DNA of 64,000 nt from Proteles cristata cristata (GCA_017311185.1 JAESUZ010005115.1:496001-560000), one strand, 5' to 3'; counted from the first letter of the stretch, positions 47,263-60,269 are shown. Program-made: numbers and translations. The notes: a model not told the origin generated them from the sequence alone.

Positions 47263-47752
47263 TTGAGAGATATGAAACATTTAAAGTTTTTGAGAAATAC
47301 TGCTAAATAAGTCTCCAGAACAGTTGGGCAAATTTACACTCCCACCAGCTGCAAATGAGAGTAGCTATTTTTCCTAAATCTTTGTTAATTTCATAGATGA
47401 AAAACCAAGACTTCAGTTGTTTTAATTTCCAATTTATACTAGTGAGAATTATATTTCTTTAAGTTAATTATCCATTTGTGTTTACTATTTTAAGAATAGT
47501 TTCCATCCTTTGTCTTTCCCTATTGGGATTTCTGCAACTGCATGAAAATTTTCATATCATATTTATTGCAAATATAATTCCCATTTATATGCTTCTTAAT
47601 ATTATTTCTGACTTCCGCATATACTTTTCAAATTTGTTGTCAATCTATTGTAATTTATTTTGTGATTTTTCTTCATAGCTTTAGAAGTATAAACATACAA
47701 AACCCTCTTCAACATTAGATCAAACCAATATTTACATTTCACCTTAGTTTTT

Positions 47753-47873
47753 AATTGCTTTTCTTAAAATTTATTTTTATTTTTGAAGTAAGCTATATGC
47801 CCAATGTGAGGCTTGAACTCATGATCTCAGGATCAAGAGCTTCACGGTCTACTGACTGAGCCAGCTAGCTGCC
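47753..47873 (-). mobile_element. Old CAN SINE, internally shortened
   Basis: Only about 120 bases: 'gaggcttgaactcatgatct' and 'actgactgagccagctagct' mark the head. The duplication ttcaccttagttttt (47738-47752) versus ttcacattagttttt (47874-47888). Confidence 0.75.
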
Positions 47874-48010
47874 TTCACATTAGTTTTTTTTTTTAAGTTG
47901 TGCTTGTTATTAAACATTAAATTCTTTAATCCATCTTGATTGGGTAGATAGTGTAAATTAAGGGGACTTTTCCCCCTGAAAGTGTTGTCATTAGTCTTTA
48001 TTTAAAATAC

Positions 48011-48869
48011 TTTAACTTTGAGGAAAGGTTTGACTCTGGTCCTGTGTCTCCTAATTAGTCCACTCTACTCATTCTGTTCTTTCAAACAACCTCTCCCATG
48101 CAGGGGTACCCTAAACCATAATCCCTCTAACTCTGCTGGGATAATTAGATGAATCTGTTGTCCTAACCCATGTCTACCTTTGCTATTTGGCCAATTTGAC
48201 ACCTGTGCAGACAACTGTCCAACTGTTGTTTTGTAACTCTAGTCTTTATGTCTGACATATCATTCTGAAAATGTTTTAGGGCATTTCTTTCACCATGACT
48301 TTAAAATAGATTAGTATATCACACATGATGGAAATGATCACAATAAAGGTAACTGAGCTTAATTTATTTAAGCATTTTGTCCTTGTATGTATGATAAATA
48401 TATTGTTGAGATGCTTAGGATAGCACTACTGAAGGATTAATCAGGACATTTAATTGCCTGAAACAAACACAGAATAACCTCTGAGGAACAGAGTTGGAAA
48501 AGTCAAGGTCAGTAGGTCACTGCATGATGATCTGGTTTAACCAAAAGAATCAGATTCAACAGCGTATCTAAATTTCTAGGCATGGACCAGTTGAACTATC
48601 TGTTAAAAAAATCATTGTTTATGGTCAAAGATTTGAACAGCTATGATTTGAACTACATGTGCAAATAACTTCCAAGGGTGGAATACCTTAATGCTAGGTT
48701 TACATGTAGAAGATGGCATTTTCAAATTCAGGGCATAGGGTGACACTGGGTAGCTCCAGTTTCAAGAATGGCTGAAAACCCTCAGGCTCTTGACCATATG
48801 TTCCTCAAACCTATCAGTGTTCCTCCTGGACTCTTTTCAAATTGAGCAAATGCATCCTTTCCATTGAAG
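48011..48869. other. Intronic sequence, nothing recognised
   Basis: No exon or clear repeat. Confidence 0.4.
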
Positions 48870-49110
48870 TCACTGGGATGGATGACAATCTTCACAGGTC
48901 ATCTAATCCATGCACCTGCCTTTAGGCAGGGCTGCTCTTAAAACCACCCCAGCAGATGGTTCTTTGCTGCTCTCAAAATTCCCCAGGGAAAGAGGTTCCA
49001 TAGGCTGCCACAATAATCCATTTCCCATGTCTCCCACTCACCCCTAGGACACTGAATCCTAAGCATTTAGTTAATAGCAGGTGGCAATGAGACAACTCTT
49101 TGTCTCTCCC
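48870..49110 (+). mobile_element. L3/CR1 LINE relic
   Basis: 'caggtcatctaatccatgca', 'cctgcctttaggcagggctg', 'ccagcagatggttctttgct', 'gaggttccataggctgccac' match the L3 (CR1-type) 3' region closely. Confidence 0.75.
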
Positions 49111-49651
49111 TGAGGAATTGGAAATTGGCCAAATTAGCCACGGGGCAATTGCCAAAGTGTATAGGAACCCCAATGCTACTCTGAGCTTTACAAATATCAA
49201 GTTAAGTGGGGGTATTTAGTGTTCCCAGCTGACAAAATACCAAATTCAGCAATGAGCAAGGCAAGTTTTATAATGTTCAGTCAGGAATTTATACATCAGT
49301 AATACATTTTGAGGCTCAATTTCTCTCAATTATAAAATTAGAAAAATAGCAAAAAAGATAAAAATAACTTAGAAATAAATTTCTAAATAATTCTTAGATG
49401 TAACAACAGCTGAATTATAAACTATTTACAATAAGTTTAAAAATACAGCAAAACCCATGGGATGCAAATGCAGTCAGAAGGATATTTATAAATTTAAATA
49501 CTGTCATTATTAAACAAAAAGAGAATAAATGAACTAACATGTAGATTTAGATGCTATACAAATGAATAAATAAATAAGCTAAAACAAAGTAGGAACTAAA
49601 AATTAATAAAGCTAAATACAAGAAGTGATGAGTTTGAAAAGAAGCAAACTC

Positions 49652-49654
<3 letters not shown>

Positions 49655-49710
<56 letters not shown>

Positions 49711-49717
49711 AGAGAGA
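49655..49717. repeat. (AC)26(AG)n microsatellite
   Basis: 52 bases of AC followed by a short AG run, inside the old L1. Confidence 0.95.
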
Positions 49718-50302
49718 AAGCTCTTAAAAAGACTTAGCCAAAGAGAAAACAAGCAGTTAGACAGAATAAGAATAGATATAAATATAGACATATTTTACAA
49801 ATTATAAGTGAGTAATATACCTACATCATGCTAACATGTAAGCATCACTGATGAAATGAATACTTTTCTAGCAAAGTATAAACTACTAAATGGATTCCAA
49901 AATGAGGAAATAAAACAAACTTCAGCAGTCTAATAAATAACCAGTGAAGAAACCTAAAAGTTTGTTAAAGATTTACAAGTAAAAAAGATAGATGGCTTTA
50001 AAGGCCAGTTCCTCCTAATGTTTAAGGAAGACATAATTTCTAAATAATTCAAACTCTTCTAGACCATATCAATAGCATGAAAACTTTCAAGCTGATTTTA
50101 AGAGGTTATCTTAAAACATCACATAAATAGAAAAGACCAATCCTAATTTATGGATATAATTATAAGAATTCTAAATGAATGACATTAACAACTTGAAGTT
50201 ACTAGACTATTAAGTAACATATACTATAAAGTAAGGATTACAATGTAAGGATAGATCCACACTAGCGATTCTACTAATATAATTCACTTAAAAGAGAAAA
50301 AA

Positions 50303-50520
50303 AGGGGGGGGGCACCTTAGTCAGTTAAGTGTCTGACCTCAGCTCAGGTCATGATCTCATGGTTTGTGGGTTCAAGCCCCATGTCAGGCTCTGTCCTGAC
50401 AGCTCAGAGCCTGGACCCTGCTTCAGACTCTGTGTCTCCCTCTCTCACTGCCTCTCCCCCTCATGCTCTGTTTCTGTCTCTTGAAAATAACGAAAACGTT
50501 AAGAAAAACATAAATAAAAA
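50303..50520 (+). mobile_element. CAN SINE, older copy
   Basis: Starts after a G run with caccttagtcagttaagtgt, has gtgggttcaagcccc (B-box) and an A-rich tail. Flanks are A/G-rich, so the duplication cannot be set. Confidence 0.85.
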
Positions 50521-51120
50521 AGAAAAAAGAAAAATGGAAGTTAAGTTGAATAAATAAGAATTTAATAAAATTTAATAAAATTTAGTGTCCATTTCTAATT
50601 TAAAAAATCCATGTAAGAGAAATAGTATGAAATTTCCTATAAGAAGAAAGTATTTGACTGAAAGTATGCTATTAAAATAGGTAACAAGAAGCAATTTCCA
50701 GTATCATCATTATCATTCAATATTATTTCAAAAAATTCATCATTAAGCCATAAGACAAGAAAATTAGATAAGCAGCATAAACACTGGGTAAGAAATGACA
50801 AAACTGGTAAATAACACTGTATGTTTGAAAGAATCCAAGTGATCACAGCAAAATAATTACAGAACTAGTATCATAATTAAGTAAGGTGTTTAGATAAGTA
50901 AGCATAAATCAAGAGCTTTCTTTTATACAAACAATAGCCACTTAGAAATGGAAGCAAACAAAAAGACTGCACAACAGGAACAAAGACTGATTTATCTTGG
51001 AATAAAATTACTGAGAAAAAGTTTATGACTTAGATGAAAAACCAAAAAAGTATTGAAGGGCACAAAACACAATTTAAGTAAGGGAAGAGAATACTACAGG
51101 GAAGCCTAATTTTTAAAAAC

Positions 51121-52632
51121 TGACTTTAGTACAGCTTTGTGGGGATATATTCTGTGAGTACAGATTTTTGGGGCAATATATAAGAAGTAAATTATTTTTC
51201 AGAAGAATTACATAATTGTTTTTTCTACAGATATTTTTGTATCATAATAGAAGCCTATTAGTGTGCGTGCATACACACACACACACACACTTTTTGGTGA
51301 AGGAAAACAAAATTCCTAAGATTGGTTGAGAATTCTTTCCAACGACGTCACAGTAATTAGGAATGCTCCCTTTCCTTTACATAGTCACACTGAGACTTGG
51401 ATTAGAATTTAGAATTGCTATCAAGGTAACCATCCTTAAAGCAACAAAGTTGAAACCCTGTGTGGGCATGGAGATGGCAGCAGGAGCCCAAGAGCAACAG
51501 TTCTAACACTTTCTCACCAAGTTTGAATTCTACTTAGGATTCCCCCACATTGATACCCATGGCCAAAGTAGTGGCTGGTCTATTTTTTCTCTCTGGCTCA
51601 AGCAAGAGCACAAATTACTTTGAGGTGAGATAATAAGGGAGGGGCAGGAAGAACTTTTCCAATTCCAGTAGTTTAGAGAACATTTTTGCTGATAGTATTT
51701 AGCTTGATCTACAACACAGTACTGTAGAAGATACATTTTCACTTTAATTTTATGAAGAAGAAATATGAATCTGATACTTGAAAAAATTTTTCTTTTCTCT
51801 CTTCGGTAGGATATTCTTTTATGATCAATACTGGTTAATCTATCACAATCAATTAGCATTAATATGGCAATATAGAGAGTGGAGTGGCTCCTGGAGGAGG
51901 AAAAGTTTGGAATGTGAATGCAAGTCTGTCTTTAGGACTAATAAAGCACAGTCCCATATTTCTCCTGCTATCTAGATCTTGGAATAACTTTATTCATATC
52001 TGAATTCTATTTCACCTGATGCTCATTGTTAGAAATAATTTTTTTTCACTTGACAGCCATGTTTGTTTTCTAATTCAGAAAGAATAAGATGTTTTGATGA
52101 ACATGTCCTTTTCCATAGTACCAGTCCCAGATTCCTTAATTCCTTATAGTGTTTCGTGGAGCTACTATTGCTACTCAATCGTGGAATTCCTGTCTTAATT
52201 ATTTTCAGAAAATGAAACAACCTCATAGGACTACCTAAGATTGGCATGGAAACCTTGGATAGAAAACCTTTCCTCCTGGGGTCTTCTCTTTACCTACCTA
52301 CTCTTTAACATACCCACATCTTTCCTCCCTTACTCCTTTGCTTCCTTTCTTCCAGCACTTCTATCTAAATGAAAGGAAGGGGAAAAGGGGGAGATAACGA
52401 AGGAGGGAAAAAGGAAAGAATTAAGGAAGGGAGGGACTAAAATGGCATTTGTTGCAAGAAGCCAGATTTGGGCTTTTAAATTCTTACATGCTTAAATGTT
52501 CCATCAAGAGGATGAGGGAATCAGCAAATAAATTCTAACTAAAGTAGTACTCTAAAACCTTCATATGGCTGTTTACGTCAGAATGGCCTTTCTCAGAGTC
52601 GATTTATTAGCACTACAAAATCTGTAAGCAGA
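51121..52632. other. Intronic sequence, nothing recognised
   Basis: Contains a short CA tract at 51271-51290 and a purine-rich patch at 52370-52440. No exon. Confidence 0.4.
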
Positions 52633-52805
52633 GGCATCTGAGGGGAACAGTCAGTTAAATATCTGACTTTGATTTCGGCTCAGGTCATGGTCTCACATGT
52701 TGTGAGATTGAGCTCCACGTTAGGCTTCATGCTGATGGCACTGAGCCTGCTTGAAATTCTCTCTCTCTCTCTCTCTCTCAAAAATAAATAAGTAAACTTA
52801 AAAAA
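52633..52805 (+). mobile_element. Old CAN SINE
   Basis: 'cagttaaatatctgactttg', 'ggctcaggtcatggtctcac', then (CT)n and aaaataaataagtaaac. The head is diverged (gaggcatctgaggggaac). Confidence 0.8.
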
Positions 52806-52969
52806 TACATTTATAAGCAAATCTCAAGTTTTTTACTCCAAGATTAGAAAATACAGGAAGAGCTGGGCCCTTAAGAAACAGGCTTTTGGGGGTATCTTCC
52901 GTGAATGGCCCCCAAACAAGCCTGGCACTGTTATCTTTAGAAGACCTTTGAAAATTCATCAGAGGGACA

Positions 52970-53450
52970 TTGTGATCAACAGGATAATGGTTTCTCAAAG
53001 ACAACCAAATCCTAATCCCTAGAACCCAGGAATATGTTGTGGTTTTTGACAAAGGTGATTTTGCAGATGGGTTGAAGTTATAGATCATGAGATAGAAACA
53101 TTATTTGAGATTATCCAGGTGAGTTCAATCAAATCCTATAGGTCATTTTAAGCAAGGAATTTTTCCCAGCTGTGGTCAGAGGGAGACTTGACTATGCAGA
53201 ATGGCAGATGCTATGTTTCAGGGTTTGAAGATGGAAGAAGGGGACCATAATGCAGACAGCCTCTAGAAGCTGGGAAAGGAAAGGAATGGGTGCTCTTCTG
53301 GAACCCCCAGAGAGAAACACAGCTCTGCTAACAGTTTAGTTTGAGCCCATTGAAACCCATGTTGGAAGTCTGACCTATACAGGTGTAAGATAACAAATCT
53401 GTGCTGTAAGTTTTTAGTAATTTGTTAGAGCGGCGATAGAAAACAAATCC
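52970..53450 (+). mobile_element. MaLR (MLT1-like) LTR relic
   Basis: 'caaatcctaatccctagaac', 'gattttgcagatgggttgaa', 'gcctctagaagctgggaaag', 'gtaatttgttagagcggcga' follow a MaLR LTR in order. Ancient, with no internal retroviral genes. Subfamily not certain. Confidence 0.75.
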
Positions 53451-53602
53451 AGGCATCATAAACTAGTACTGACCCAATCCTTTATAGTTGATAAAATGCC
53501 TTCTCTCATCATGTTAAACCAACATGAGAGTGAAAAAAAGATGGAGAAAGCCTAATGTATTCTCATGCTTGGCATACCCATGCCCTATCCACTACCCCTT
53601 CT

Positions 53603-53823
53603 TTTTTTTTTTTTTTTAATGTTTTTGTTTTTATTTCTAGGAGAGACAGAGACAGCGTGAGCAGGGGAGGGTCTGAGAGAGAGGGAGTCACAGACTGAAA
53701 CAGGCTCCAGGCTCTGAGCTGGCAGTCAGCACAGAGCCCGACGCGGGGCTCGAACCCACGAACCGCGAGATCATGACCTAAGGAAAGTCGGACGCTTAAC
53801 CGACTAAACCACCCAGGCGCCCC
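53603..53823 (-). mobile_element. CAN SINE, young subfamily
   Basis: Near-consensus, ending ccacccaggcgcccc. A perfect 15-bp duplication tccactaccccttct lies at 53588-53602 and 53824-53838. Confidence 0.96.
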
Positions 53824-54054
53824 TCCACTACCCCTTCTGAAAGGTGACTTGAACTAAGGTTACCTATAATAAATCCAATCCCACTTCCTTACGAAATTCT
53901 CCAAATACTCTTTTCTTACTGTTTCTATGTTTTTTAAGTGAGTACACCAAGATATCTGTTACCTTGGGATTATTTACTCAGTTCATAACTACCAAAGCTT
54001 TGCTTATTCAATAAGTGATGACAAATGAAATGAGGTTTCCAGAGAGAATGGAAA

Positions 54055-54230
54055 CACAAGACTTAGCTTGGGCATTGCCACTTGGTGGCTGTGGCTTAGA
54101 CAGCTATTTCTCTCTGAACGTCATTTTCTGCATCACATGAATGACACTATTAGGCGAAGACTTCAAAGTACTTTTCACTCTAAGCACAGATAAATTATTA
54201 AATAGGTGTGGAGAGCTTGAAATATTTTCT
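54055..54230 (+). mobile_element. MIR SINE relic
   Basis: 'attgccacttggtggctgtg', 'ctctctgaacgtcattttct', 'atgaatgacactattaggcg' follow MIR. Confidence 0.65.
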
Positions 54231-54899
54231 GCTTGAAGGTGGGACCAGCACAAACAACATACACACATACAACCTGATGATAACCTGATGATTTCTAAGG
54301 ATCTACTAAATTTATTTTTGGAAAGTTGAAAATCACTCTTCAGTCTGTATGTTCGTAGTATTCACTTTTAAAGTCTGATGCTCCTCCTGCAGGTGAACCT
54401 GGTGTATTATTCGCATAGTAATATTCAGCAGTATTATTGCTGATGTGGGAAAATCAACAAACGTGCAAGACTCACCAAAAACGTAGTTAGATTTGACTTG
54501 CATTTCTGCATACCTAGGCACTTCCTGTTTTGAACTATGAGAAAAAAGATAGCAGTACCTTTTTTCTCACCCCAGAAATGCCTTAAATCTGTTCTCATGA
54601 AATTTCCAGCACTGTGATCCCCTGTGAAACAGTTTTCTAAAGTTATCTAGGCCATTAGTAGTGTTACATGGCAATAGCAATGGCTAGCCTTCATTAAAAG
54701 AAAATCCCTAATCTGATGTTACCTTCTATTTAACAGTAGTCAACACTGTCCCATTTTGCACAGCAAAAGGTCCAAAAGAACTTCTTCTCTGACATATTAC
54801 ATCACATCTTTCATCATTGGATCCTGAATCCTCTCTCTTCCCACGTCCTACCCCTTCTCCTTCAACTTTGCTTTACTCTCAGAGAATTTCTGCTATGAA
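54231..54899. other. Intronic sequence, nothing recognised
   Basis: No exon or clear repeat. Confidence 0.4.
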
Positions 54900-55550
54900 A
54901 TCTACAATTTGTTACTATTTCCCAGGTCATCATTCATTCCTACCTCTATTCTTTTGCATATGTTGAATCTTCTCTGTGTAACAGCTTTCCACTCTGTCTC
55001 TACTAGGAATAATTCTGTTCCCCCTTGAAGACTTGGCTCGGCTATCGCTTCTTAAAAACCCCACTCACTCCAAGGCCACCTGACCTTCTCCATCATAGCT
55101 ATTATGTACAAGGCTCTTTACAACATTAAACACATGGCAAAATGATTAGCATATATTTTTGATCCTTTAAAATTTTAAAAAAATGCTTATTCATTTTTGA
55201 GAGACAGAGACACAACATGAGTGGGGGAGGGGCAGAGAAAGAGGGAGACACAGAATCAGAAGCAGGCTCCAGGCTCTGAGCTGTCAGCACAAAGCCCTAC
55301 ACGGGGCTGGAACCCATGGATCACGAGATCATGACCTTAACCAATGGAGCCACCCAGGTTCCCCTATTTTTGACTCTTTAACTTTCAGTAGTCCATGAAT
55401 TTCTTCAGAACTGAGATTTATTAATTATTTGCAGCACTTTTTTATTACCTCAGAAAGGATTTATAGCAATTTAAGATTCACCCACCCAGATCACTGATAG
55501 ATATATGAGGCTTTCAATAAATGTTTACTTAACTAACAAACCAAATAACC
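54900..55550 (+). mobile_element. L2 LINE 3' region, split by a SINE
   Basis: 'gaagacttggctcggctatc', 'aaggccacctgaccttctcc' before the SINE and 'gaggctttcaataaatgttt' after it are the L2 3' end. Confidence 0.7.
55171..55364 (-). mobile_element. CAN SINE, older copy, in L2
   Basis: GA-rich body then gagccacccaggttccc. The duplication tatttttgatcctttaa (55154-55170) versus tatttttgactctttaa (55365-55381) has two mismatches. It lacks the middle of the head (a gap after catgacct). Confidence 0.9.
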
Positions 55551-55867
55551 TTCTAATCTACCAAGTCATTACTAGACATACTGACTCACGAGAGAAGAGA
55601 GATCACAGAAAATCTAGGAGATACTTCTCCTGCTGAGTTTCACCATCTCTGCTATTTGTTCAGCTATCAAAGGAACAGAAATTGAAAACATACACAAGAA
55701 AGCTATGCAACCCACAAGCCTACTATTATGAAAGTGTGCATTCCATACTGATGAACTGTTACTTAACTAGAACCAAGTGACAAGATGTAGAATCGTATAA
55801 TATATTAAACTTCTTTATCCTCTATCAACTAATTTGTTATTGGATCTCAGGCAATAGGGGTTCCTTA

Positions 55868-56055
55868 TGGGGTTCCTGGGTGGCTGAGTTAGTTAAGCGT
55901 CTGACTTTTGATTTTGGCTCAGTTCATGATCTCTGAGTCCTGAGAATGAGCCCCACATGGGGCTCTGCACTGAGCATGGAGCCTACACTCTCTCTTTCTT
56001 CCCCTGCCCCTCTTCTCCACTCTCTGTCTCTCTCAAATTAAAAATAAAATCACAC
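55868..56055 (+). mobile_element. CAN SINE of an older, dog-like type
   Basis: 'ggggttcctgggtggctgag', 'cttttgattttggctcagtt', 'gagtcctgagaatgagcccc', 'actgagcatggagcctacac'. The body differs from the feliform copies, so it is an older pan-carnivore subfamily. Confidence 0.8.
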
Positions 56056-56619
56056 CCTTCTTTAGCCTTGTATTCCTCCAGAACCATCAAAGAGAACACA
56101 ATACATTCCACAAAGGCAGTTTTGAGGACTAACCAAGAAAATTGCCCAATGCTGAATGTCAGAATGACCTGCGTTCTACACGTAGATATGTCCCAAATTA
56201 GCTATAATCTTGGTGATGTTACTGTTGCTCTCTGGTTTTCAATTTTCATTACATAAAAATCAATCAGTCATCCTTAAGCCATCCCCCCTCCACGTTTCCA
56301 TCACACCTGGGGAATACGGCACATTCCACAAGCTAAATTTTCTGAGACTGATAGCATTTTCTGAGTAGAGGTGGGTCTAGGATTATATCAGAACCACAGT
56401 ATATGTACAAGGTAGGTGTGTAGGTATAGTGATAAACTTCCCTCAGGTGATTCTAAGTCTTTGAGTGGAGAACGAGGAAACTCCCTGTAGGTCTTTTCAG
56501 CAAAAAACAATCTGTGATTTTATAATTCTATGAATAAGCAGTAGGAGTGGCACAGAAAGGATGTTAGTGTTAAAGTTCCGATTAATCGCAGAATATAGTA
56601 ACCAGGTGAGAAAAATATC
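56056..56619. other. Intronic sequence, nothing recognised
   Basis: No exon or clear repeat. Confidence 0.4.
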
Positions 56620-56880
56620 ACCATTAGAGTCAGACATACTGAGCAAACAGAAACAGAGATTGGTTGATGAAAATCTAGGTTGTGTCTCTTACCATCTTGT
56701 CTGGGTGACCTCGGACAAGGTACTGAATGACTTTGTCTAAATGTTCTCATTTGTAAAATCCAGATACAAATGCATCCCTGCAGTGAGAATTAAGTATGAT
56801 CAGCTGTGTAAAGCATTCAGTGTGGTGCTTGGCACACAGTCAGTACTCAGTAAGTGAGTACTGTCAACAATTCTAAGGCC
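56620..56880 (+). mobile_element. MIR SINE relic, nearly full length
   Basis: 'gggtgacctcggacaaggta', 'taaatgttctcatttgtaaa', 'cagtgagaattaagtatgat', 'gtgcttggcacacagtcagt', 'actcagtaagtgagtact' follow MIR in order. Confidence 0.85.
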
Positions 56881-57199
56881 AATCTGTGCTAGATATACAC
56901 AAATGAATAAGATATGCCCCTGTCTTTAAAGGCTAGGGTTCTACTTCTGGTTTGGAATCTCACATAATTCAGCTCTAAAATGAGATGTCCTGAACTTCTG
57001 TGAATGAAACAAATATCAGATATTTAATGTGTTTTATATTTACCCAATGACCCCTGAAAAACTAGTTAGTAGTTTAACATCTTAATTAGAAATTCCAGAA
57101 GATCTTATGTATAGCCTTCAGCAGAGATTAGTTTCAAGTCTGTGCTCAAACACACAAAGCTCAAGTAGTCTGCTGTTCTAACAGCTTCACTACTGCAAT

Positions 57200-57420
57200 A
57201 ATGGAGTGAACATTTGCTGAACACCAAGTGCTGTAAGTAATTTACATGTATTCCTGTTAACTTATTTAAACTTCAGAAACACTATCATAAATACTATTAT
57301 AATTATCCCTATTTTGCAAATGAAGAAACTGGTGCGAAGAGAGGTGAAACTTGCTTGAGGTCACAGTGGCAAAGTAGAAGTTCAAACCCAGAAAGTCAGA
57401 TCACAGACCCTAGTTTGAGT
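57200..57420 (-). mobile_element. MIR SINE relic
   Basis: 'tgctgaacaccaagtgctgt', 'tttgcaaatgaagaaactgg', 'cttgcttgaggtcacagtgg' are the reverse complement of MIR. Confidence 0.8.
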
Positions 57421-57434
57421 CTCTCTATGGGATC

Positions 57435-57560
57435 CCTAGGTGGACCAGCAGGGAGCCTGACTTTTAGACCTACCTGGGTGTCCTTGAATAAACTACTTCC
57501 TCACTGGATCCAAGGCTTCTCTGTTTAAAGTAAGGGATTTGGGTTAAATCTGAGGTCCTC
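57435..57560 (+). mobile_element. MIR SINE relic (partial)
   Basis: 'cctgacttttagacctacct', 'gggtgtccttgaataaacta' and 'taagggatttgggttaaatc' match MIR. Opposite orientation to its neighbour. Confidence 0.55.
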
Positions 57561-57944
57561 CAGTGACAAAGATATCAGAATTATTATACCGATTCAAATA
57601 TTGATTATCTTCCTTCTGTCACTTTCTAATTTATACTACCCAGCGATTTGAATGATACAGATTATTGTCTAAGGGAATCTCCATTTTTTTCTCTCCCCTT
57701 TAAAAAATTTTTTGGATACATATTTTTTTAGCTGCTGCTTTCTTTTGTTTTTCTCGTGGCATGTGATATGTTGGCAACACAAATCATTGTGTATATATCT
57801 ATGTGTTTGTAAATGTTTCTGTTGCTATTGCTGTTTAGGAGAAATAATAATTTATAAGACAAACACAAATGGAAAGGAAACAAAATTAGGCAGACCAGAT
57901 TTCACCAACAATAGGAACCTCACAATTATATTTGTCACATTATT

Positions 57945-58200
57945 TACGGTGTTATTTCCACCTGCACCACCGCTGTAGCACTCACTATCCCCCTTCTCCT
58001 GCTTAATTTTCTCCGTAGGATATACCGCCAGGTGCCATACCATAGATTTGACTTATTTATGTCTTGTCTTTCTTTACTAGAATGAAAGCCTAACAGAGGC
58101 TTTTTGCTTCATTTAATCACACGTGTTGTGCCAATGCCAACAAGCAGTGCCCACGCACAGTAGGTGCCCAATAAGCCTTTATAAATGAAACTCAGTTGAA
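57945..58200 (+). mobile_element. L2 LINE 3' end
   Basis: 'ccgctgtagcactcactatc', 'ctagaatgaaagcctaacag', 'cacgcacagtaggtgcccaa', 'taagcctttataaatgaaac' are the L2 tail. Confidence 0.75.
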
Positions 58201-58249
58201 TCCCAATAGTACGGTCTCTAGGAATCAATGGCATGTCATTACTGAATTT

Positions 58250-58950
58250 CTGTATTCTCATCTCACTTAATAATGCTATCATCATCAACCTAAGACAGAA
58301 GTCAAGAATGAGCCTCAATTTATCCCTCTCTCTCCCCTATATTGTCGCAACATGAAGGTCTTGGTTCAGGCTCCTGTCATTCCCATAGACTAATGCAAAT
58401 GACACCCAGACTGACCTCCAGTCCCCAAATCCTTTCCTGATCAACACCTTCCCTTCCCCGGTAGTACCCGGAGTGTTCTCTAATCACTATCTATCAGGTT
58501 GTGTCACCCCCTCGATCAAATCCTTCATAGATTCTCAGGCCTTCAGGACAGACTCTCCACTCTCCTAGTAGGAAAGAAAAAGCCATTTTGATCTGACCAC
58601 TGATCATCTTTGGTCTCATTTCCTCTCCAATTTCCTATTTTCCAGTCATACTGTACTGTTTGCAATATTCTGATCTCTCTGAACCCATTGAATTGTCTGT
58701 CTGAAATGTCGTTAAATTCAGTTTGCTTGGAAAATTCCACTCACATTCTGCCCCTGTTAGAACATAACATCACCTGTTAGAAACCCGTTCTAACTTCTCT
58801 CCTTTTGTAGTACTTTTCACCTAACTCCAGTAATGCCCTTACCATATACACAAGGAGTCATTTGTAAACACATCCGTCTCTATTTTGTAGACTAATGTTT
58901 AACAGAAAAGCTTGATGTATGGCAAGCAGGCCTTCAACAATGAAGAAAGA
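58250..58950 (+). mobile_element. L2 LINE 3' region
   Basis: 'aaatccttcatagattctca', 'ttttgatctgaccactgatc', 'catactgtactgtttgcaat', 'tgtagactaatgtttaacag' follow the L2 consensus order over about 700 bases. Confidence 0.65.
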
Positions 58951-60269
58951 ATGAAGGGACAGACAAATATAAATTGCCTATCTAGAAATCCTTACCTTTC
59001 TCATTTGAACCATGTTTATAAAGAAAATCAGGTCCCAGACCCTTCCCAACAACAGAAAGTTGAGAATCTTCCTAGTCTTACCTAAACAAATCTTGTGGCC
59101 TGTCTAGGCTATCTCTTGACTTTGAAAGTAACTGCAACACTGACGCCATTTCTTCCATAGGTATCTTCTTACACGATCTCCAAATGAAAATCTACTGTTA
59201 ACTTGCGTGTCCGTCAGATTGCTGCTCTGACAAACTGTGGATTGAAACTGGATGTACACACCTTGATCTTCCAGAGGAGAACTGGAGGCAATAGTATCTC
59301 CTTGCCACCTGTGACCAGAGATGTAGAGCACGGGAGATTCCAGGATAGCAGGATGTGGGGTAGATTGTTCCCAAGGTTGCTTTAGAAGCATGAAAAGTTT
59401 TCTTTAGAATCAGGGTGTCACAACAGCTGCCTGAAGACACCACACATCCAAAATTAGGAGTAGGAGCTAAGTCGAAGAATCATTTAATCAGTGTCTGGCT
59501 TCCTGAACCACCTTAATGAAATAAAATGCCAAAATTCACAGATACATTGACACTCCTGCTGATAGCCTAAAATAGCATCAACTTCCGACTGAGCAAGCCA
59601 ATTGCTAGCTATTGCATTGAACTCTTCTGAATGATGACATGCCAATAAGGTGACCTTATTTTCAAGATGAGTTCCCATCTCCTTGCTCTCTCTCATTTCC
59701 ACTTTGACAGAGAGACTGGACTTGGCCTTTTGCTAAGGTTACCCAGACTAGAAGATGCCAGTGTGGATGGATTAATAAAAATTAAAAGTAACCACTTCCA
59801 TGTGTGGATGAAGGCAGCACTGGATTGGGATGAAGTGTTAGGAGAAGGGGACTTGTGGATATAGAGAAGGCTAAAATCACAAGAACCAGGTTTCAAGTAC
59901 AAGAGAGAACAGAGGGATAGAGATGTGGATCTAAGTGATACTATCATAAACAGTATTTCATTCAGCACTTTTCTTATATCATCTGGACTAAGTGGCCCCA
60001 CTGGGCACTATTACTCTTGTAGGAGAACCAAGACAGTGTCCCTGGAGGCGTCTGGTGTAGTGTAAGCAGAATGATGTGCACCGGGATTTCTACCTCCTGC
60101 CTGATCAGTGGTGAGACCCTTCCATCAGAGGAAATCAAATCATACTGAAAAATCCCCCAAGAGAAACAGAAGGAGTAATAAAATGGAAGGTGTCAGAAAA
60201 TCCACATGATGAGTGTAGGCACTGTGGGCACAATCTTCTACCAGACCTGCAAACTGTAGTCAAAGACAC
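58951..60269. other. Intronic sequence, nothing recognised
   Basis: No exon or clear repeat. Open frames at 59104-59443 have no known domain. Confidence 0.4.

Larger units (their letters stand above)
46750..48010 (-). mobile_element. Old L1 remnant, antisense
   Basis: Reverse complement of an old L1 3' region: 'aacatgtgttcattacagat', 'tctccagaacagttgggcaa', 'atttacactcccaccagctg', and after a SINE 'ttaatccatcttgattgggt'. Interrupted by a TATC repeat and by the SINE at 47753. Confidence 0.65.
49330..51120 (+). mobile_element. Old L1 ORF2 remnant, sense
   Basis: A-rich sense-strand ORF2 text: 'aaacccatgggatgcaaatg', 'ggatatttataaatttaaat', 'gatggctttaaaggccagtt', 'ttcaaactcttctagaccat'. All frames are broken. 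It is interrupted by a CA repeat and a SINE. Confidence 0.65.

Noticed and set aside
59104..59443. Two overlapping minus-strand frames of 95 and 81 codons
   Set aside because: No domain, no splice sites, no family recognised. Overlapping frames of this size are expected by chance.
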